Positions 18,377-27,375 are shown, counted from the stretch's first letter. The stretch is DNA of 64,000 nt from Paracoccus saliphilus (GCA_003255745.1 QKYL01000187.1:1-64000); one strand, 5' to 3'. The notes: a model not told the origin generated them from the sequence alone. Made by a program: numbers and translations.

Positions 18377-19033
18377 TCATGTCTGGCCCAATCCCTCGAC
18401 CAGGGGAACGAACCGCACCTGCCGCAGTTCGTCATATTCGAACCCGGTTTCGGACCGGGTGACGCGGATCAGCGTCTGGACCGCGTCCGACTGCCCGACC
18501 GGCACCACCATGATACCGCCGATCTTCAGCTGTGCCAACAGCGGCCCCGGCGGATCCTCGGCTGCGGCGGTCACAAGAATGCGGTCGAAAGGCGCCTGGT
18601 CGGGCAGTCCGCGCGACCCGTCGGCGACCTGGGCAGTGATGTTGTGCAGCCCCAGCTGGCGAAAGATCGCCTCGGCCTCCTGCACCAGACGGCGGTGGCG
18701 GTCGACGGTATAAACGCGGCGGCACAACCCCGACAGGACCGAGGCCTGATAGCCCGATCCCGTGCCCACCTCCAGCACCGTGTCGCGCGGCCCCACCTCC
18801 AGCGCCTGGGTCATCAGCCCGACGACGGACGGCTGGCTGATCGTCTGCCCGCAGGGAATCGGCAGCGGCGTGTCGTCATAGGCGCGATCCGCAAACTGCC
18901 CGCGCACAAAGATGCCCCGGTCGATACGCTCCATGGCCTCCAGCACGCGCGGATCGGTCACGCCGCGCGAGCGCAGCTGGAACAGAAAGCGCATTTTGCG
19001 CTCGGCGGGGCTGTCCTCGCCAGGTTCGCTCAT
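18377..19033 (-). CDS. pcm: Protein-L-isoaspartate(D-aspartate) O-methyltransferase
   Basis: Uses SAM to methylate isoaspartyl residues in aged proteins and start their repair, in the cytosol. The 218-residue protein shows the family's hallmarks: [18 protein letters not shown] just before motif [16 protein letters not shown] as motif [15 protein letters not shown] and [14 protein letters not shown]. The ATG at 19033 overlaps the surE stop by 4 bases, and its own stop lies near nlpD, giving the surE-pcm-nlpD order known from enterobacteria, but without rpoS. Compare the divergent paralogue at 14600. Confidence 0.95.
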   Translation of the reverse strand: MSEPGEDSPAERKMRFLFQLRSRGVTDPRVLEAMERIDRGIFVRGQFADRAYDDTPLPIPCGQTISQPSVVGLMTQALEVGPRDTVLEVGTGSGYQASVLSGLCRRVYTVDRHRRLVQEAEAIFRQLGLHNITAQVADGSRGLPDQAPFDRILVTAAAEDPPGPLLAQLKIGGIMVVPVGQSDAVQTLIRVTRSETGFEYDELRQVRFVPLVEGLGQT

Positions 19034-19851
19034 TCGGCGGCCCGTGGCTGGGGCAGGGCACCGTCCCCCAAGGCCTGCGCCAGGTCCCGCAGCGAGGCAT
19101 GGCAGGTCAGGTCGGCGCGCATGGGGGTGACGGCCACATGCCCCTCCATCGTCACGGCCACGTCGGTGCCGGGCCGCGCGGGCGCCTGCTGCGATCCGCC
19201 CACCACCCACATGAAGCGCCGCCCGTTCGGCGCGGTATAGGGCATTACACCGAAATGCGATCCCTGCCGCTGGCCCTGCGGGGCCACGCGCAGGCCCTGG
19301 ACCTGGGCGGCGGGCAGGGGCGGAAAGTTCACGTTGTAGAACAGCCGGAAATCCGCGTCCGAGGTCCAGTCGCCATGATCCAGCAGCCGCCGGATGACGG
19401 CCACGCCATGCTGGCGGGCGGCCTCGAAAGGATCGGCCAGGTCGGCGGTCATCGGGCCCAGGTATTGCGACAGCGCGATCGCGGGCAGGCCCTGAAGCGC
19501 GGCTTCCATCGCCCCCCCGATCGTGCCGGAATACATCGCGTTCTCGCCTGCGTTGTTGCCGCGGTTGATGCCCGACAGGACCAGGTCGGGCAGCGCATCG
19601 ACCATCAGGTCGTGCACGGCGGCCAGCACACAGTCGGCGGGACTGCCCTCGGCGGCATAACGGCGTTCATCCAGGCGGGCGACCATGGTGGGGTGGGAAT
19701 AGCTGATGCAGTGCCCCACGCCCGACTGCTCGAATGCGGGGGCGACAGTCCAGACCTCGCCCCCCGGCCCGGCCAGCTCGGTTGCGATCTGGTGCAGGAC
19801 CTCCAGCCCCGGAGCGTTGATGCCGTCGTCATTGGTGATGAGAATGCGCAT
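19030..19851 (-). CDS. surE: 5'/3'-nucleotidase SurE
   Basis: Metal-dependent nucleoside monophosphate phosphatase, 273 residues, linked to stationary-phase survival. It starts [16 protein letters not shown], where the paired Asp residues bind the metal, and has [17 protein letters not shown] and [21 protein letters not shown], which supply the remaining metal and phosphate ligands. AGGGGGCAGG precedes the ATG. It heads a surE-pcm-nlpD operon and is divergent from the TauE-type exporter gene 198 bases away. Confidence 0.96.
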   Translation of the reverse strand: MRILITNDDGINAPGLEVLHQIATELAGPGGEVWTVAPAFEQSGVGHCISYSHPTMVARLDERRYAAEGSPADCVLAAVHDLMVDALPDLVLSGINRGNNAGENAMYSGTIGGAMEAALQGLPAIALSQYLGPMTADLADPFEAARQHGVAVIRRLLDHGDWTSDADFRLFYNVNFPPLPAAQVQGLRVAPQGQRQGSHFGVMPYTAPNGRRFMWVVGGSQQAPARPGTDVAVTMEGHVAVTPMRADLTCHASLRDLAQALGDGALPQPRAAE

Positions 19852-20049
19852 CCTGCCCCCTGTCCGCCGCCGCTGCCCCGGCGCCTCCGGCAGCTTGCTG
19901 CCGGGGGCGCGGATGTGTCCCGACCTGCTTAGCGGCCGCCTGCCTGCGCTTCAACCCGTTCGTTCATGCGCCGGGGCATCCGTGGCAAAGCGGTTTGACG
20001 TGGCTGGCAGGGCGATGCATCCTGATCCTGCACAACAGGCCGAGACCCG

Positions 20050-20964
20050 ATGCAGATCTTTCTTCCCATCGCCGAAGTGTCGGTCAACGCCTTCACGCTG
20101 ATCGGGCTTGGCGGGCTGGTGGGGGTGATGAGCGGCCTTTTCGGCGTCGGCGGCGGCTTCCTGATCACGCCGCTCTTGTTCTTCATCGGCATTCCCCCCG
20201 CCATCGCCGTGGCCACCGGCGCCAACCAGGTCGTCGCGTCCTCGGTGTCGGGCGTGCTGGCGCACATGCGGCGCAAGACGGTCGATTTCCGGATGGGGGG
20301 TGTGCTGCTGGCGGGCGGCCTCGTCGGCTCGGCCCTGGGGGTGCTGGTCTTCAACCTTCTGCAGCGCGTGGGCCAGGTCGAGCTGGTCGTGCAGCTGTGC
20401 TATGTCGTCTTTCTGGGGCTGATCGGCGCCATGATGCTGCAGGAAAGCATCCGCGCCCTGCGCCGCGCCCGCCACGCGACGGGCCGGCGGCGCCTGCATC
20501 AGCACAACTGGGTCCACCGCCTGCCCCTGAAGATGAAGTTCCGCGCCTCGGGCCTGTATATCAGCGTCATTCCCCCGGCTCTGGTGGGCGTCGCGGTGGG
20601 GGTGCTGGCGGCCATCATGGGCGTGGGTGGCGGCTTCATCATGGTGCCGGCGATGATCTATCTGCTGGGAATGCCCACAAAGGTCGTGGTGGGAACTTCG
20701 CTGTTCCAGATCACCTTCGTGACCGCCTTCACTACGCTGATGCATGCGGTCAACTACAACACGGTGGACGTGATGCTGGCGGTGCTGCTGATCGTTGGCG
20801 GCGTCGTGGGCGCGCAGATCGGCACCACGCTGGGGGCGCGGCTGCGGGCCGAACAGCTGCGCATCCTGCTGGCGCTGCTGGTGCTGGCGGTCTGCTTCAA
20901 GCTGGCGCTGGACCTGTTCCTGACGCCCGACGATCTTTTCTCGATCAGCACGAGGGTGCGCTGA
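20050..20964 (+). CDS. Sulfite exporter TauE/SafE family permease
   Basis: A 304-residue inner-membrane protein with about eight TM helices in two homologous halves. Each half carries the glycine-rich signature of the family: GVMSGLFGVGGGFLITP and GVLAAIMGVGGGFIMVPA. Members move sulfite, sulfoacetate or other organosulfur anions; the substrate here is unknown. Its stop overlaps the start of the next gene (TGATG), and the pair TauE/SafE plus TIGR02186 protein recurs in Rhodobacteraceae, suggesting one functional unit. Confidence 0.88.
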   Translation: MQIFLPIAEVSVNAFTLIGLGGLVGVMSGLFGVGGGFLITPLLFFIGIPPAIAVATGANQVVASSVSGVLAHMRRKTVDFRMGGVLLAGGLVGSALGVLVFNLLQRVGQVELVVQLCYVVFLGLIGAMMLQESIRALRRARHATGRRRLHQHNWVHRLPLKMKFRASGLYISVIPPALVGVAVGVLAAIMGVGGGFIMVPAMIYLLGMPTKVVVGTSLFQITFVTAFTTLMHAVNYNTVDVMLAVLLIVGGVVGAQIGTTLGARLRAEQLRILLALLVLAVCFKLALDLFLTPDDLFSISTRVR

Positions 20965-21860
20965 TGCGGGCCTTGGCGCTGATTCTGGCGCTTGGCCTGC
21001 CCGGCGTCGCGGGGGCGCAGGACAGTGGCTCGACCATGCCCGCCGATCCCCAGGGCGGGCTGCTGCCCCCGGTGGCCGCGCCGGGCCAATGGCCGCTGTT
21101 CCCCGATCCCGGCCTGCCGCGCAGCGGCCAGGCGCCCGACCCTGTGGAGGCACCCGAGCAGGTGGTGGCCGGCCTTTCCGACAGTTCGGTGGCCATCACC
21201 ACCAGCTTTGACGGCTCGGACATCCTGATCTATGGCGCGGTCCGGCGCGAGACGCCGATCCCGGAAGGCTCCCTTGACGTGATCGTGACGATCGAGGCAC
21301 CCAGCCAGCCGCTGACCGTTTGGCAGAAAAGCCGCCGCGCCGGGATCTGGGTCAATACCGACCGGGTCGAGATCGGCGCCGCGCCCAGCTTTTACGCGGT
21401 GGCCACCACCGGGCCGTTGGACCAGATCCTGTCGCCCGACTGGGACAACCGCTACCGCATCTCGCTGCCTTTGGTGATGCGCGGCTTCGAGGGCGCCCCC
21501 GAGGTCGAGGACAGTGTCCCCTTCACCGAGGCGCTGATCCGTCTGCGCCAACAGAACGGCCATTACCGCCTGGACGAGGGGGCGGTCACCCTGGTCGAGG
21601 ACACGCTGTTCCGCACCGACATCCGCTTGCCCGCCAACCTGCTGGAGGGCGACTATCGCGCCCGCATCTTCCTGCTGCGCGAAGGTCAGGTGATCGACGC
21701 CTACAGTGCCGCCATCGAGGTGCGAAAGGTCGGGCTGGAACGCTGGCTGTACGTCCTCGCCTTCGAGCAGCCCCTGCTTTATGGGCTGATGTCGCTGGCG
21801 GTGGCGGTCGTCGCGGGATGGGGCGCCTCGGCCGCCTTCCGCAAGATGCGCCGCGCTTGA
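20964..21860 (+). CDS. TIGR02186 family membrane-anchored protein
   Basis: A 298-residue protein with a signal peptide (residues about 1-18, ending AGA), a large periplasmic domain and one C-terminal TM helix (about residues 262-285) with a short basic tail. EQVVAGLSDSSVAITTSFDGSDILIYGAVRR and GIWVNTDRVEIGAAPSFYAV, read in pieces, match what I recall of the TIGR02186 family. Function is unknown. It is translationally coupled to the TauE/SafE permease, so it may be a partner of that exporter. Start ATG at 20964 overlaps the previous stop. Confidence 0.8.
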   Translation: MRALALILALGLPGVAGAQDSGSTMPADPQGGLLPPVAAPGQWPLFPDPGLPRSGQAPDPVEAPEQVVAGLSDSSVAITTSFDGSDILIYGAVRRETPIPEGSLDVIVTIEAPSQPLTVWQKSRRAGIWVNTDRVEIGAAPSFYAVATTGPLDQILSPDWDNRYRISLPLVMRGFEGAPEVEDSVPFTEALIRLRQQNGHYRLDEGAVTLVEDTLFRTDIRLPANLLEGDYRARIFLLREGQVIDAYSAAIEVRKVGLERWLYVLAFEQPLLYGLMSLAVAVVAGWGASAAFRKMRRA

Positions 21861-21867
21861 TGCATAA

Positions 21868-21893
21868 AGGCCCCGCGACGGATCGCAGGGCCT
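21868..21893. terminator. Hairpin between convergent TIGR02186 gene and mcl1
   Basis: AGGCCC-C-GCGA, a CGGA loop and TCGC-A-GGGCCT form a stem with one mismatch just after the TIGR02186 stop and before the mcl1 stop on the other strand. The U tract is weak, so it may be a bidirectional pause or processing hairpin rather than a strong terminator. Confidence 0.5.
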
Positions 21894-21949
21894 CTCCTCC
21901 CCTTGGTGCGGGCCGTTCCCCTCCACTGGTCCGGCCTGCGGGGTGTTCT

Positions 21950-22906
21950 TCAGGCGCCGATCAACTCGGACTGGCGCACGATCACCTCGGCCTGCTTGAT
22001 CGAGGCGATGTCCACCAGCCGCCCCTTGTAGACCGTGGCACCGGCGCCCTCGGCCTTGGCCTTCTCCATCGCGGCCAGAATCTCGCGCGCCTCGGTGACG
22101 GCGGCCTCGTTGGGCGAAAAGACCTCGTTGGCCAAGGCGATCTGGCTGGGATGGATCGCCCATTTGCCGACCATGCCCAAGGTCGCAGACCGGCGCGCCT
22201 GCGCCACAAAACCGTCGCTGTCGCTGAAATCCCCAAAAGGCCCGTCCACCGGCAGCAGCCCATGCGTGCGGCAGGCCGCGACGATGGCCGTCTGCGCCCA
22301 ATGCCAGGGATCGGGCCAGTACTTCTGGCCCTCGCGGATCATGTAGTAATTCTCCTGCGTCCCTCCGATGCCGGTCGTGGCCATGCCCATCGAGGCCGCG
22401 AAATCCGCGGCCCCCAGGCTGATCGCCTGCATCCGCGGCGAAGATGCGGCGATCTCCTCGACATGGCAGATGCCCGCGGCGCTTTCGATGATCACCTCGA
22501 AGTTGATGGGCCTGGACCGGCCCTTGGCACGTTCGATGGCGGTGACCAGCGCATCCACCGCATAGATGTCGGCGGCGCAACCGGCCTTGGGGATCATGAT
22601 CTGGTCCAGCCGGTCACCCGCCTGTTCCAGCAGGTCCACCACGTCGCGGTACCAATAGGGCGTGTCCAGCCCGTTGATGCGCACCGACAGCGTCTTGGTG
22701 CCCCAGTCGATGTCGCCGATGGCTTGGATGATGTTGGCCCGCGCCCGTGCCTTGTCATCGGGGGCGACCGAATCCTCCAGGTCCAGGTTGATCACGTCGG
22801 CGGCCGATTTCGCCATCTTCTCGAACAGCGCCTCGCGCGAGCCGGGGCCGAACAGCTGGCAGCGGTTCAGGCGGGCAGGGGGCAGGGGTTGGCTGCGGAA
22901 GCTCAT
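21950..22906 (-). CDS. mcl1: L-malyl-CoA/beta-methylmalyl-CoA lyase
   Basis: HpcH/HpaI-fold lyase, 318 residues, exactly the expected family length. It cleaves beta-methylmalyl-CoA to glyoxylate and propionyl-CoA and makes malyl-CoA from glyoxylate and acetyl-CoA in the ethylmalonyl-CoA pathway for acetate assimilation. Features are CQLFGPGSREALFEKMAKSAADVINLDLEDSV (in pieces) with the metal-proximal acidic residues, RINGLDTPYWYRD, EVIIESAAGI and SLGAADFAASMGM. The ATG at 22906 was chosen over a 22-residue extension because AGGA precedes it. An imperfect palindrome lies 22 bases upstream. Confidence 0.93.
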   Translation of the reverse strand: MSFRSQPLPPARLNRCQLFGPGSREALFEKMAKSAADVINLDLEDSVAPDDKARARANIIQAIGDIDWGTKTLSVRINGLDTPYWYRDVVDLLEQAGDRLDQIMIPKAGCAADIYAVDALVTAIERAKGRSRPINFEVIIESAAGICHVEEIAASSPRMQAISLGAADFAASMGMATTGIGGTQENYYMIREGQKYWPDPWHWAQTAIVAACRTHGLLPVDGPFGDFSDSDGFVAQARRSATLGMVGKWAIHPSQIALANEVFSPNEAAVTEAREILAAMEKAKAEGAGATVYKGRLVDIASIKQAEVIVRQSELIGA

Positions 22907-22928
22907 GCTCGGGTCCTGTTCGTAAATA

Positions 22929-22947
22929 TTACGGGTTGATCCGGTAA
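22929..22947. promoter_or_regulatory. Operator-like palindrome upstream of mcl1
   Basis: TTACGGG-TTGAT-CCGGTAA pairs at 6 of 7 positions and lies just upstream of the mcl1 ATG, in an AT-richer patch (ATATTAC...GTAATAAAG) of the divergent mcl1/aminotransferase gap. A regulator of acetate metabolism could bind here, but no regulator gene is near. Inferred from symmetry and position only. Confidence 0.35.
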
Positions 22948-23068
22948 TAAAGTTGCGCTGCGGGCGCATCAAGCCCTAATTCCGCACTGCGGCATCAGGC
23001 GGGGTTCTTGACGCGTCACCGGGTTTGGGCGCAGGACCGGGACCACACGCGACGGCACGGAGGACCCC

Positions 23069-23929
23069 ATGACGCGGACGGTTTATGTGAATGGCGATTA
23101 CGTTCCCGAGGATCAGGCCAGCGTGTCGGTCTTTGATCGCGGCTTCCTGATGGCCGACGGCGTCTACGAGGTGGTCAGCGTCCTGGGCGGCAAGCTGATC
23201 GACTTCGACGGGCACATGGTGCGTCTGAAGCGTTCGCTGTCGGAACTGGCCATCGACAACCCGCTGTCAGACGAGGATTACCTGGCCGCCCATCGCGACC
23301 TGGTGGCGCGGAACGACATCACCGACGGGTTGGTCTATCTGCAGGTCACGCGCGGCAATCCGGGCGACCGCGACTTTGCCTATCCGCCCGCAGGCACCCG
23401 GCCCACGGTGGTGATGTTCACGCAATCGAAACCCGGCCTGGCCGATGCGCCCGCCGCCAAGACCGGCTGGACGGTCGTCAGCGTCGAGGACCTGCGCTGG
23501 GGGCGGCGCGACATCAAGACGGTGCAACTGCTTTATCCCTCGATGGCCAAGATGGAGGCCAAGGCGCGCGGCGCCGACGACGCCTGGATGGTCGAGGACG
23601 GGCGCGTCACCGAAGGCACCTCCAACAACGCCTATATCGTCAAGGGCAACCGCATCATCACGCGCGAACTCAGCCATGACATCCTGCACGGCATCACCCG
23701 CGCCGCCGTCCTGCGCTTTGCCCGCGAGGCGCAGATGCAGGTCGAGGAACGCAGCTTCACCATCGCCGAGGCACAGGAGGCCGACGAGGCGTTCATCACC
23801 TCCGCTTCGGCCTTTGTCATGCCGGTCGTGTCGATCGACGGCGCCCAGGTCGGATCGGGCGCGGTGGGTCCGGTCGCCAGGCGTTTGCGCGAAATCTATC
23901 TGGAGGAAAGCCTCAAGACGGCGGTCTGA
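23069..23929 (+). CDS. dat: D-amino-acid aminotransferase (class IV PLP enzyme)
   Basis: A 286-residue fold-type IV PLP enzyme that interconverts D-alanine and 2-oxoglutarate with D-glutamate and pyruvate, feeding peptidoglycan synthesis. It begins VYVNGDYVPEDQASVSVFDRGFLMADGVYE (in pieces), with the DRG motif of the family. The catalytic lysine is Lys150 in RDIKTVQLLYPSMAK, and WMVEDGRVTEGTSNNAYIV is the cofactor-binding C-terminal motif. The closest alternative is a branched-chain aminotransferase-like enzyme, but the DIK-T-x-x-L-L motif favours D-amino-acid specificity. Confidence 0.88.
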   Translation: MTRTVYVNGDYVPEDQASVSVFDRGFLMADGVYEVVSVLGGKLIDFDGHMVRLKRSLSELAIDNPLSDEDYLAAHRDLVARNDITDGLVYLQVTRGNPGDRDFAYPPAGTRPTVVMFTQSKPGLADAPAAKTGWTVVSVEDLRWGRRDIKTVQLLYPSMAKMEAKARGADDAWMVEDGRVTEGTSNNAYIVKGNRIITRELSHDILHGITRAAVLRFAREAQMQVEERSFTIAEAQEADEAFITSASAFVMPVVSIDGAQVGSGAVGPVARRLREIYLEESLKTAV

Positions 23930-23944
23930 TTGCGTCCCGCGACG

Positions 23945-23964
23945 GCGGGGGGCCGGCCCCCCGC
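23945..23964. repeat. Perfect GC palindrome, copy 1
   Basis: GC-G6-CCGG-C6-GC is a perfect 20-base palindrome just past the aminotransferase stop. A second CCGG-centred palindrome lies 87 bases away. It probably forms a strong hairpin that ends or protects the transcript, or is one unit of a dispersed REP-like family. Confidence 0.6.
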
Positions 23965-24050
23965 ACCCCCCGCTGTCGCAGCCGCCGGAAAGCGCGGCCC
24001 TGCCATGTTCTCCGTTGGTCCAATACCCCGGGGGGATCGCCGCCAGGCGA

Positions 24051-24066
24051 TGGGGGCCGGCCCCCA
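24051..24066. repeat. Perfect GC palindrome, copy 2
   Basis: T-G5-CCGG-C5-A is a perfect 16-base palindrome just past the stop of the convergent amidohydrolase gene. With copy 1 it flanks the intergenic gap 23930-24080, each copy adjacent to one of the converging genes. It shares the G-run, CCGG, C-run design of copy 1. Confidence 0.6.
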
Positions 24067-24080
24067 GCCACGCCGCCGCC

Positions 24081-24839
24081 TCAAAGCCCGCTTTCAGCCA
24101 GCACCCGCGTGATGACCCCCGCCAAACGGTCAGCCCAAAGCTGCTGCCCCTCGGACGTGGCGATCAGGTCGTTCCTGACCTCGATCAGCATGTTCGGCCG
24201 CCCATGCGCCAGTGCGTGCCGGTCGATGCTGTCGCCCTGCAGATGCCCGTCATAGGGCTGGTTCTCTCCGGTGATCCAGCCTTCGTCGCGGCAGGCCGCG
24301 ACCATCGCCGGGCCCAGCCGCGCATCGGCATGTGAATAGAGGATGCCGACCTGCCAGGGTCGCGGCGGGCGGCCGCGCAGCTGCCGGGTAAAGCTGTGGA
24401 TGGCGCAGATGCATCGCGCTGTATGGCGCGCGGCCAGCCGCTCCAGCGCGGCGTGGTATGGGCGGTGCAGCCGGTCCAGCCGCCGCGCCCGTTCCCCGGC
24501 ATCGGCCAGCTTGTTGGCGGGGATCACGGTGCCGTCGTAGAGCCGCATCAGCAGCGTGGGGTCGTCCTCGCCCCGGTTCGGGTCGATCACCAGACGCGAG
24601 AAGTCGCTGAAGATCGCCGGCGCCTCCAGCAGCCGGGCCAGGCGCGAGGCCAGCCCCGCGGCCCCCACGTCAAAGGCGATGTGGCGGGCCATGTCGGCCT
24701 CGGCGATGCCCAGCCGGCCCCCGCCCACCCAGTCCGGCACGCGGTTCGTGGCATGGTCGCAGGTGATCAGCCAACGCGAGGAACGATCCTCGCCCTCGGT
24801 CCAGAAGGGGCGGTCGGTCATGATGCTGTCATCGGTCAT
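24081..24839 (-). CDS. N-formylglutamate amidohydrolase family protein
   Basis: A 252-residue protein of the HutG/N-formylglutamate amidohydrolase family, zinc hydrolases related to cell-wall amidases; some members release formate from N-formylglutamate at the end of histidine degradation. WLITCDHATNRVPDW carries the first metal His, SRLVIDPNRGEDDP the typical R-x-x-D-x-N-R motif, and CICAIHSFTRQL and GRPNMLIEVRNDL the remaining conserved blocks. No hut genes are near, so it may be a salvage enzyme with another amide substrate. The ATG at 24839 is uncertain; ATG at 24821 and an extension to 24887 are also open. Confidence 0.85.
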   Translation of the reverse strand: MTDDSIMTDRPFWTEGEDRSSRWLITCDHATNRVPDWVGGGRLGIAEADMARHIAFDVGAAGLASRLARLLEAPAIFSDFSRLVIDPNRGEDDPTLLMRLYDGTVIPANKLADAGERARRLDRLHRPYHAALERLAARHTARCICAIHSFTRQLRGRPPRPWQVGILYSHADARLGPAMVAACRDEGWITGENQPYDGHLQGDSIDRHALAHGRPNMLIEVRNDLIATSEGQQLWADRLAGVITRVLAESGL

Positions 24840-24930
24840 GGTCAGCGTGTCTACGACGGATGGCGGACAGACGCCAGTTGCCGCCACGTCGCGATTGCGG
24901 CATAGATAGCGCTAAACCTGAAAGGGCGGG

Positions 24931-26382
24931 ATGATGATGAGACGACACCGCAACGTGAAAATCGTGGCAACCCTTGGACCTGCGTCCTCCACCAAGGACG
25001 TGATCCGCGCCTTGTTCGACGCCGGGGCCGACGTGTTCCGCCTGAACATGAGCCATGGCAGCCACGACGACCACCGCGCGCGTTACGACACGATCCGCGA
25101 GATCGAGGCCGAGACCGGTCGTCCGATCGCCATCCTGGCCGACCTCCAGGGCCCCAAGCTGCGGGTGGGCCAATTCACCGCCGGCGCGCACGAGCTGGAA
25201 GAGGGCGACGCCTTCCGTTTCGACCTCTCGCCCGAACCCGGCGACAGCCACCGCGTCCAGCTGCCCCATCCCGAGATCTTCGCGGCCCTGATCGAGGGCA
25301 GCGACCTTCTGGTCAATGATGGCAAGATCCGCCTGCAGGTCCAGAAATGCGGCGCCGATTTTGCCGATTGCGTCGTCACCGTCGGCGGCACGATCAGCGA
25401 CCGCAAGGGCGTCAATGTCCCCGACGTGGTGCTGCCGTTGGCGGCGCTGTCGGACAAGGACCGCGCCGACCTGGAATTTGCCTGCCAGCTGGGCGTGGAC
25501 TGGCTGGCCCTGTCCTTCGTGCAGCGCGCTGAGGACGTCGAGGAGGCCAAGGCCCTGGCCCAGGGCCGCGCCGCGATCCTGTCCAAGATCGAGAAGCCCG
25601 CCGCCGTCCGCGCCTTCGACGAGATCCTCAAGGCCTCGGACGGGATCATGGTCGCCCGCGGCGACCTGGGCGTCGAACTGCCGGTCCATTCCGTGCCGCC
25701 GATCCAGAAGCGCCTGGTGCGCCTGTGCCGCAGTGCCGCCAAGCCGGTGATCGTGGCGACGCAGATGCTGGAATCCATGATCGACAGCCCGATGCCCACG
25801 CGGGCCGAGGTCAGCGACGTCGCCAACGCCATTTACGAAGGTGCCGACGCGGTCATGCTGTCGGCCGAAAGCGCGGCCGGCAACTATCCCATCGACGCGG
25901 TGCGCACGATGGACAACGTCGCCCGCTCGGTCGAGGCGGACCCGAACTATCGCTCGATCATCGAGGCGGCACGCAAGGCCAGCCTGTCTTCGGTCCCCGA
26001 CGCCATCGTGACCGCCGCGCGCGAGATCGCGGAGACCACGGATGTGGCGGCGATCTGTGCCTTCACCCAGTCGGGCACCACGGTCAGCCTGGTGGCACGC
26101 GAACGGCCGCGCGTGCCGATCATCGCGCTCAGCCCGATCGAATCGGTCACCCGGCGCATGACGCTGACCTGGGGGACGCATTGCGTCATCGTGCCCCGCC
26201 TGTCGCGCTTCAAGGAAGCGGTGGTCAACGGCACCCGCGCGGCCCGTGATTACGGCTTTGCGGACGAATCGCGCAAGGTCGTGGTGATGGCCGGCGTACC
26301 CTTCAACGTGGCGGGCACCACCAACATCCTGCGCATCGCCCCCTGCGATGAGCGCTTGATCTTTGCGTCCGACCCGGAATAA
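24931..26382 (+). CDS. pyk: Pyruvate kinase
   Basis: Transfers phosphate from PEP to ADP, the last step of lower glycolysis, in the cytosol. The 483-residue protein has RNVKIVATLGPASS at the N-terminus, FRLNMSHGSHDDH, the B domain, ILSKIEKPAAVRAFDEIL with the catalytic Lys-Glu, MVARGDLGVELP, and VATQMLESMIDSPMPTRAEVSDVANAI. The C-terminal regulatory domain ends at about residue 480. Three tandem ATG codons start the gene at 24931; AAAGGGCGGG immediately upstream fits the second or third better. Confidence 0.97.
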   Translation: MMMRRHRNVKIVATLGPASSTKDVIRALFDAGADVFRLNMSHGSHDDHRARYDTIREIEAETGRPIAILADLQGPKLRVGQFTAGAHELEEGDAFRFDLSPEPGDSHRVQLPHPEIFAALIEGSDLLVNDGKIRLQVQKCGADFADCVVTVGGTISDRKGVNVPDVVLPLAALSDKDRADLEFACQLGVDWLALSFVQRAEDVEEAKALAQGRAAILSKIEKPAAVRAFDEILKASDGIMVARGDLGVELPVHSVPPIQKRLVRLCRSAAKPVIVATQMLESMIDSPMPTRAEVSDVANAIYEGADAVMLSAESAAGNYPIDAVRTMDNVARSVEADPNYRSIIEAARKASLSSVPDAIVTAAREIAETTDVAAICAFTQSGTTVSLVARERPRVPIIALSPIESVTRRMTLTWGTHCVIVPRLSRFKEAVVNGTRAARDYGFADESRKVVVMAGVPFNVAGTTNILRIAPCDERLIFASDPE

Positions 26383-26416
26383 CCGGGAGCAGGACGAACA
26401 AAAGGGGTTGGCAGTG

Positions 26417-26638
26417 ATGTCCGATTTTCTTCTGGTGCTGGGCGTTGCGCTTTGCATCCTCTCGGTGGTGCTGGCCGTGATCCAGTTGATGCAGACGCGG
26501 GCACCGCGGGCGGCGGTGATCTGCCTGATTGCCGGCATCGTGGCATTGTTCGCAGGCGCAGCGCTGAACCCCGCGCCTTTCGCAGCCGGCGATATTCCGG
26601 CCGCGATTGGTCGGGTAACGGGGCAGCCAGGCGCCTGA
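26417..26638 (+). CDS. Small two-TM membrane protein
   Basis: A 73-residue protein with two hydrophobic segments (about residues 3-24 and 32-52) and a short C-terminal tail. AAAGGGG lies upstream of the ATG at 26417. It follows pyk by 34 bases on the same strand and precedes rpmI, so it could be co-transcribed with pyk. I do not recognise a family with confidence; similar small hydrophobic proteins sit at this locus in related genomes by recollection. Function unknown. Confidence 0.7.
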   Translation: MSDFLLVLGVALCILSVVLAVIQLMQTRAPRAAVICLIAGIVALFAGAALNPAPFAAGDIPAAIGRVTGQPGA

Positions 26639-26746
26639 CCTATTGCCATCCGTTCTGCGCCCGCCTATAGGGCGCACTTCCGATCCGTGCGGCCGGCCCA
26701 TGTGGCATTGCCGAGTCGCGCGTTCACTCTGATGAAGGAGACGAAA

Positions 26747-26947
26747 ATGCCGAAGATGAAGACCAAATCCGCTGCCAAGAAGCGGTTCTCGTTCACGGCC
26801 TCGGGCAAGGTGAAATCCGGCCAGGCCGGCAAGCGCCACGGCATGATCAAGCGCACGACGAAATTCATTCGCGACGCGCGCGGCACCACCGTCCTTTCGG
26901 ACGCGGATGCCAAGATCGTCAAGAAATACATGCCCTATAACCGCTGA
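26747..26947 (+). CDS. rpmI: Large ribosomal subunit protein bL35
   Basis: A 66-residue basic ribosomal protein. [20 protein letters not shown] and [12 protein letters not shown] are characteristic, and the length is standard. The ATG at 26747 follows GAAGGAGACGAAA. It sits 15 bases upstream of rplT. Unlike in many bacteria, infC is not in front of the pair here. Confidence 0.98.
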   Translation: MPKMKTKSAAKKRFSFTASGKVKSGQAGKRHGMIKRTTKFIRDARGTTVLSDADAKIVKKYMPYNR

Positions 26948-26962
26948 TCCGAGGACTGAACA

Positions 26963-27322
26963 ATGGCACGAGTTAAATCCGGCAAGGTCACCCACGCCCG
27001 CCACAAGAAAGTCCTTGATCAAGCCAAGGGCTATTACGGCGCGCGGTCGCGCAACTTCCGCACCGCCACCCAGGCCGTCGACAAGGCCAACCAGTACGCG
27101 ACCCGCGACCGCAAGAACCGCAAGCGCAACTTCCGCGCCCTGTGGATCCAGCGCATCAACGCCGCCGTCCGTCTGGTCGATGCCGAGATGACCTATTCGC
27201 GTTTCATCAACCTGCTGTCGAAGGCCGGCATCGAGGTTGACCGCAAGGTGCTGGCCGACCTGGCCGTGAACGAGCCCGAAGCCTTCGGCGCCATCGTCGC
27301 CCAGGCCAAAGCCGCCGCCTGA
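26963..27322 (+). CDS. rplT: Large ribosomal subunit protein bL20
   Basis: A 119-residue 23S rRNA-binding protein needed early in 50S assembly. [32 protein letters not shown] (in pieces) and [23 protein letters not shown] are near-invariant. GAGGACTGAACA precedes the ATG. A clear terminator follows. In other bacteria L20 represses its own operon; no obvious leader structure for that was recognised here. Confidence 0.98.
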   Translation: MARVKSGKVTHARHKKVLDQAKGYYGARSRNFRTATQAVDKANQYATRDRKNRKRNFRALWIQRINAAVRLVDAEMTYSRFINLLSKAGIEVDRKVLADLAVNEPEAFGAIVAQAKAAA

Positions 27323-27344
27323 TCGCAATTCCGATTGCTTCGCG

Positions 27345-27375
27345 AAGGCCCGTTCCCGAAAGGGGGCGGGCCTTT
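27345..27375 (+). terminator. Rho-independent terminator of rpmI-rplT
   Basis: Stem AAGGCCCG with CGGGCCTT, an inner stem TTCCC/GGGGG-like extension and a GAAA loop, followed by TTTGT. It starts 23 bases after the rplT stop. Confidence 0.8.

Noticed and set aside
24840..26649. Long open frame on the minus strand opposite pyk
   Set aside because: High-GC shadow of the pyruvate kinase reading frame; its protein is low-complexity Arg/Gly/His with no family features.
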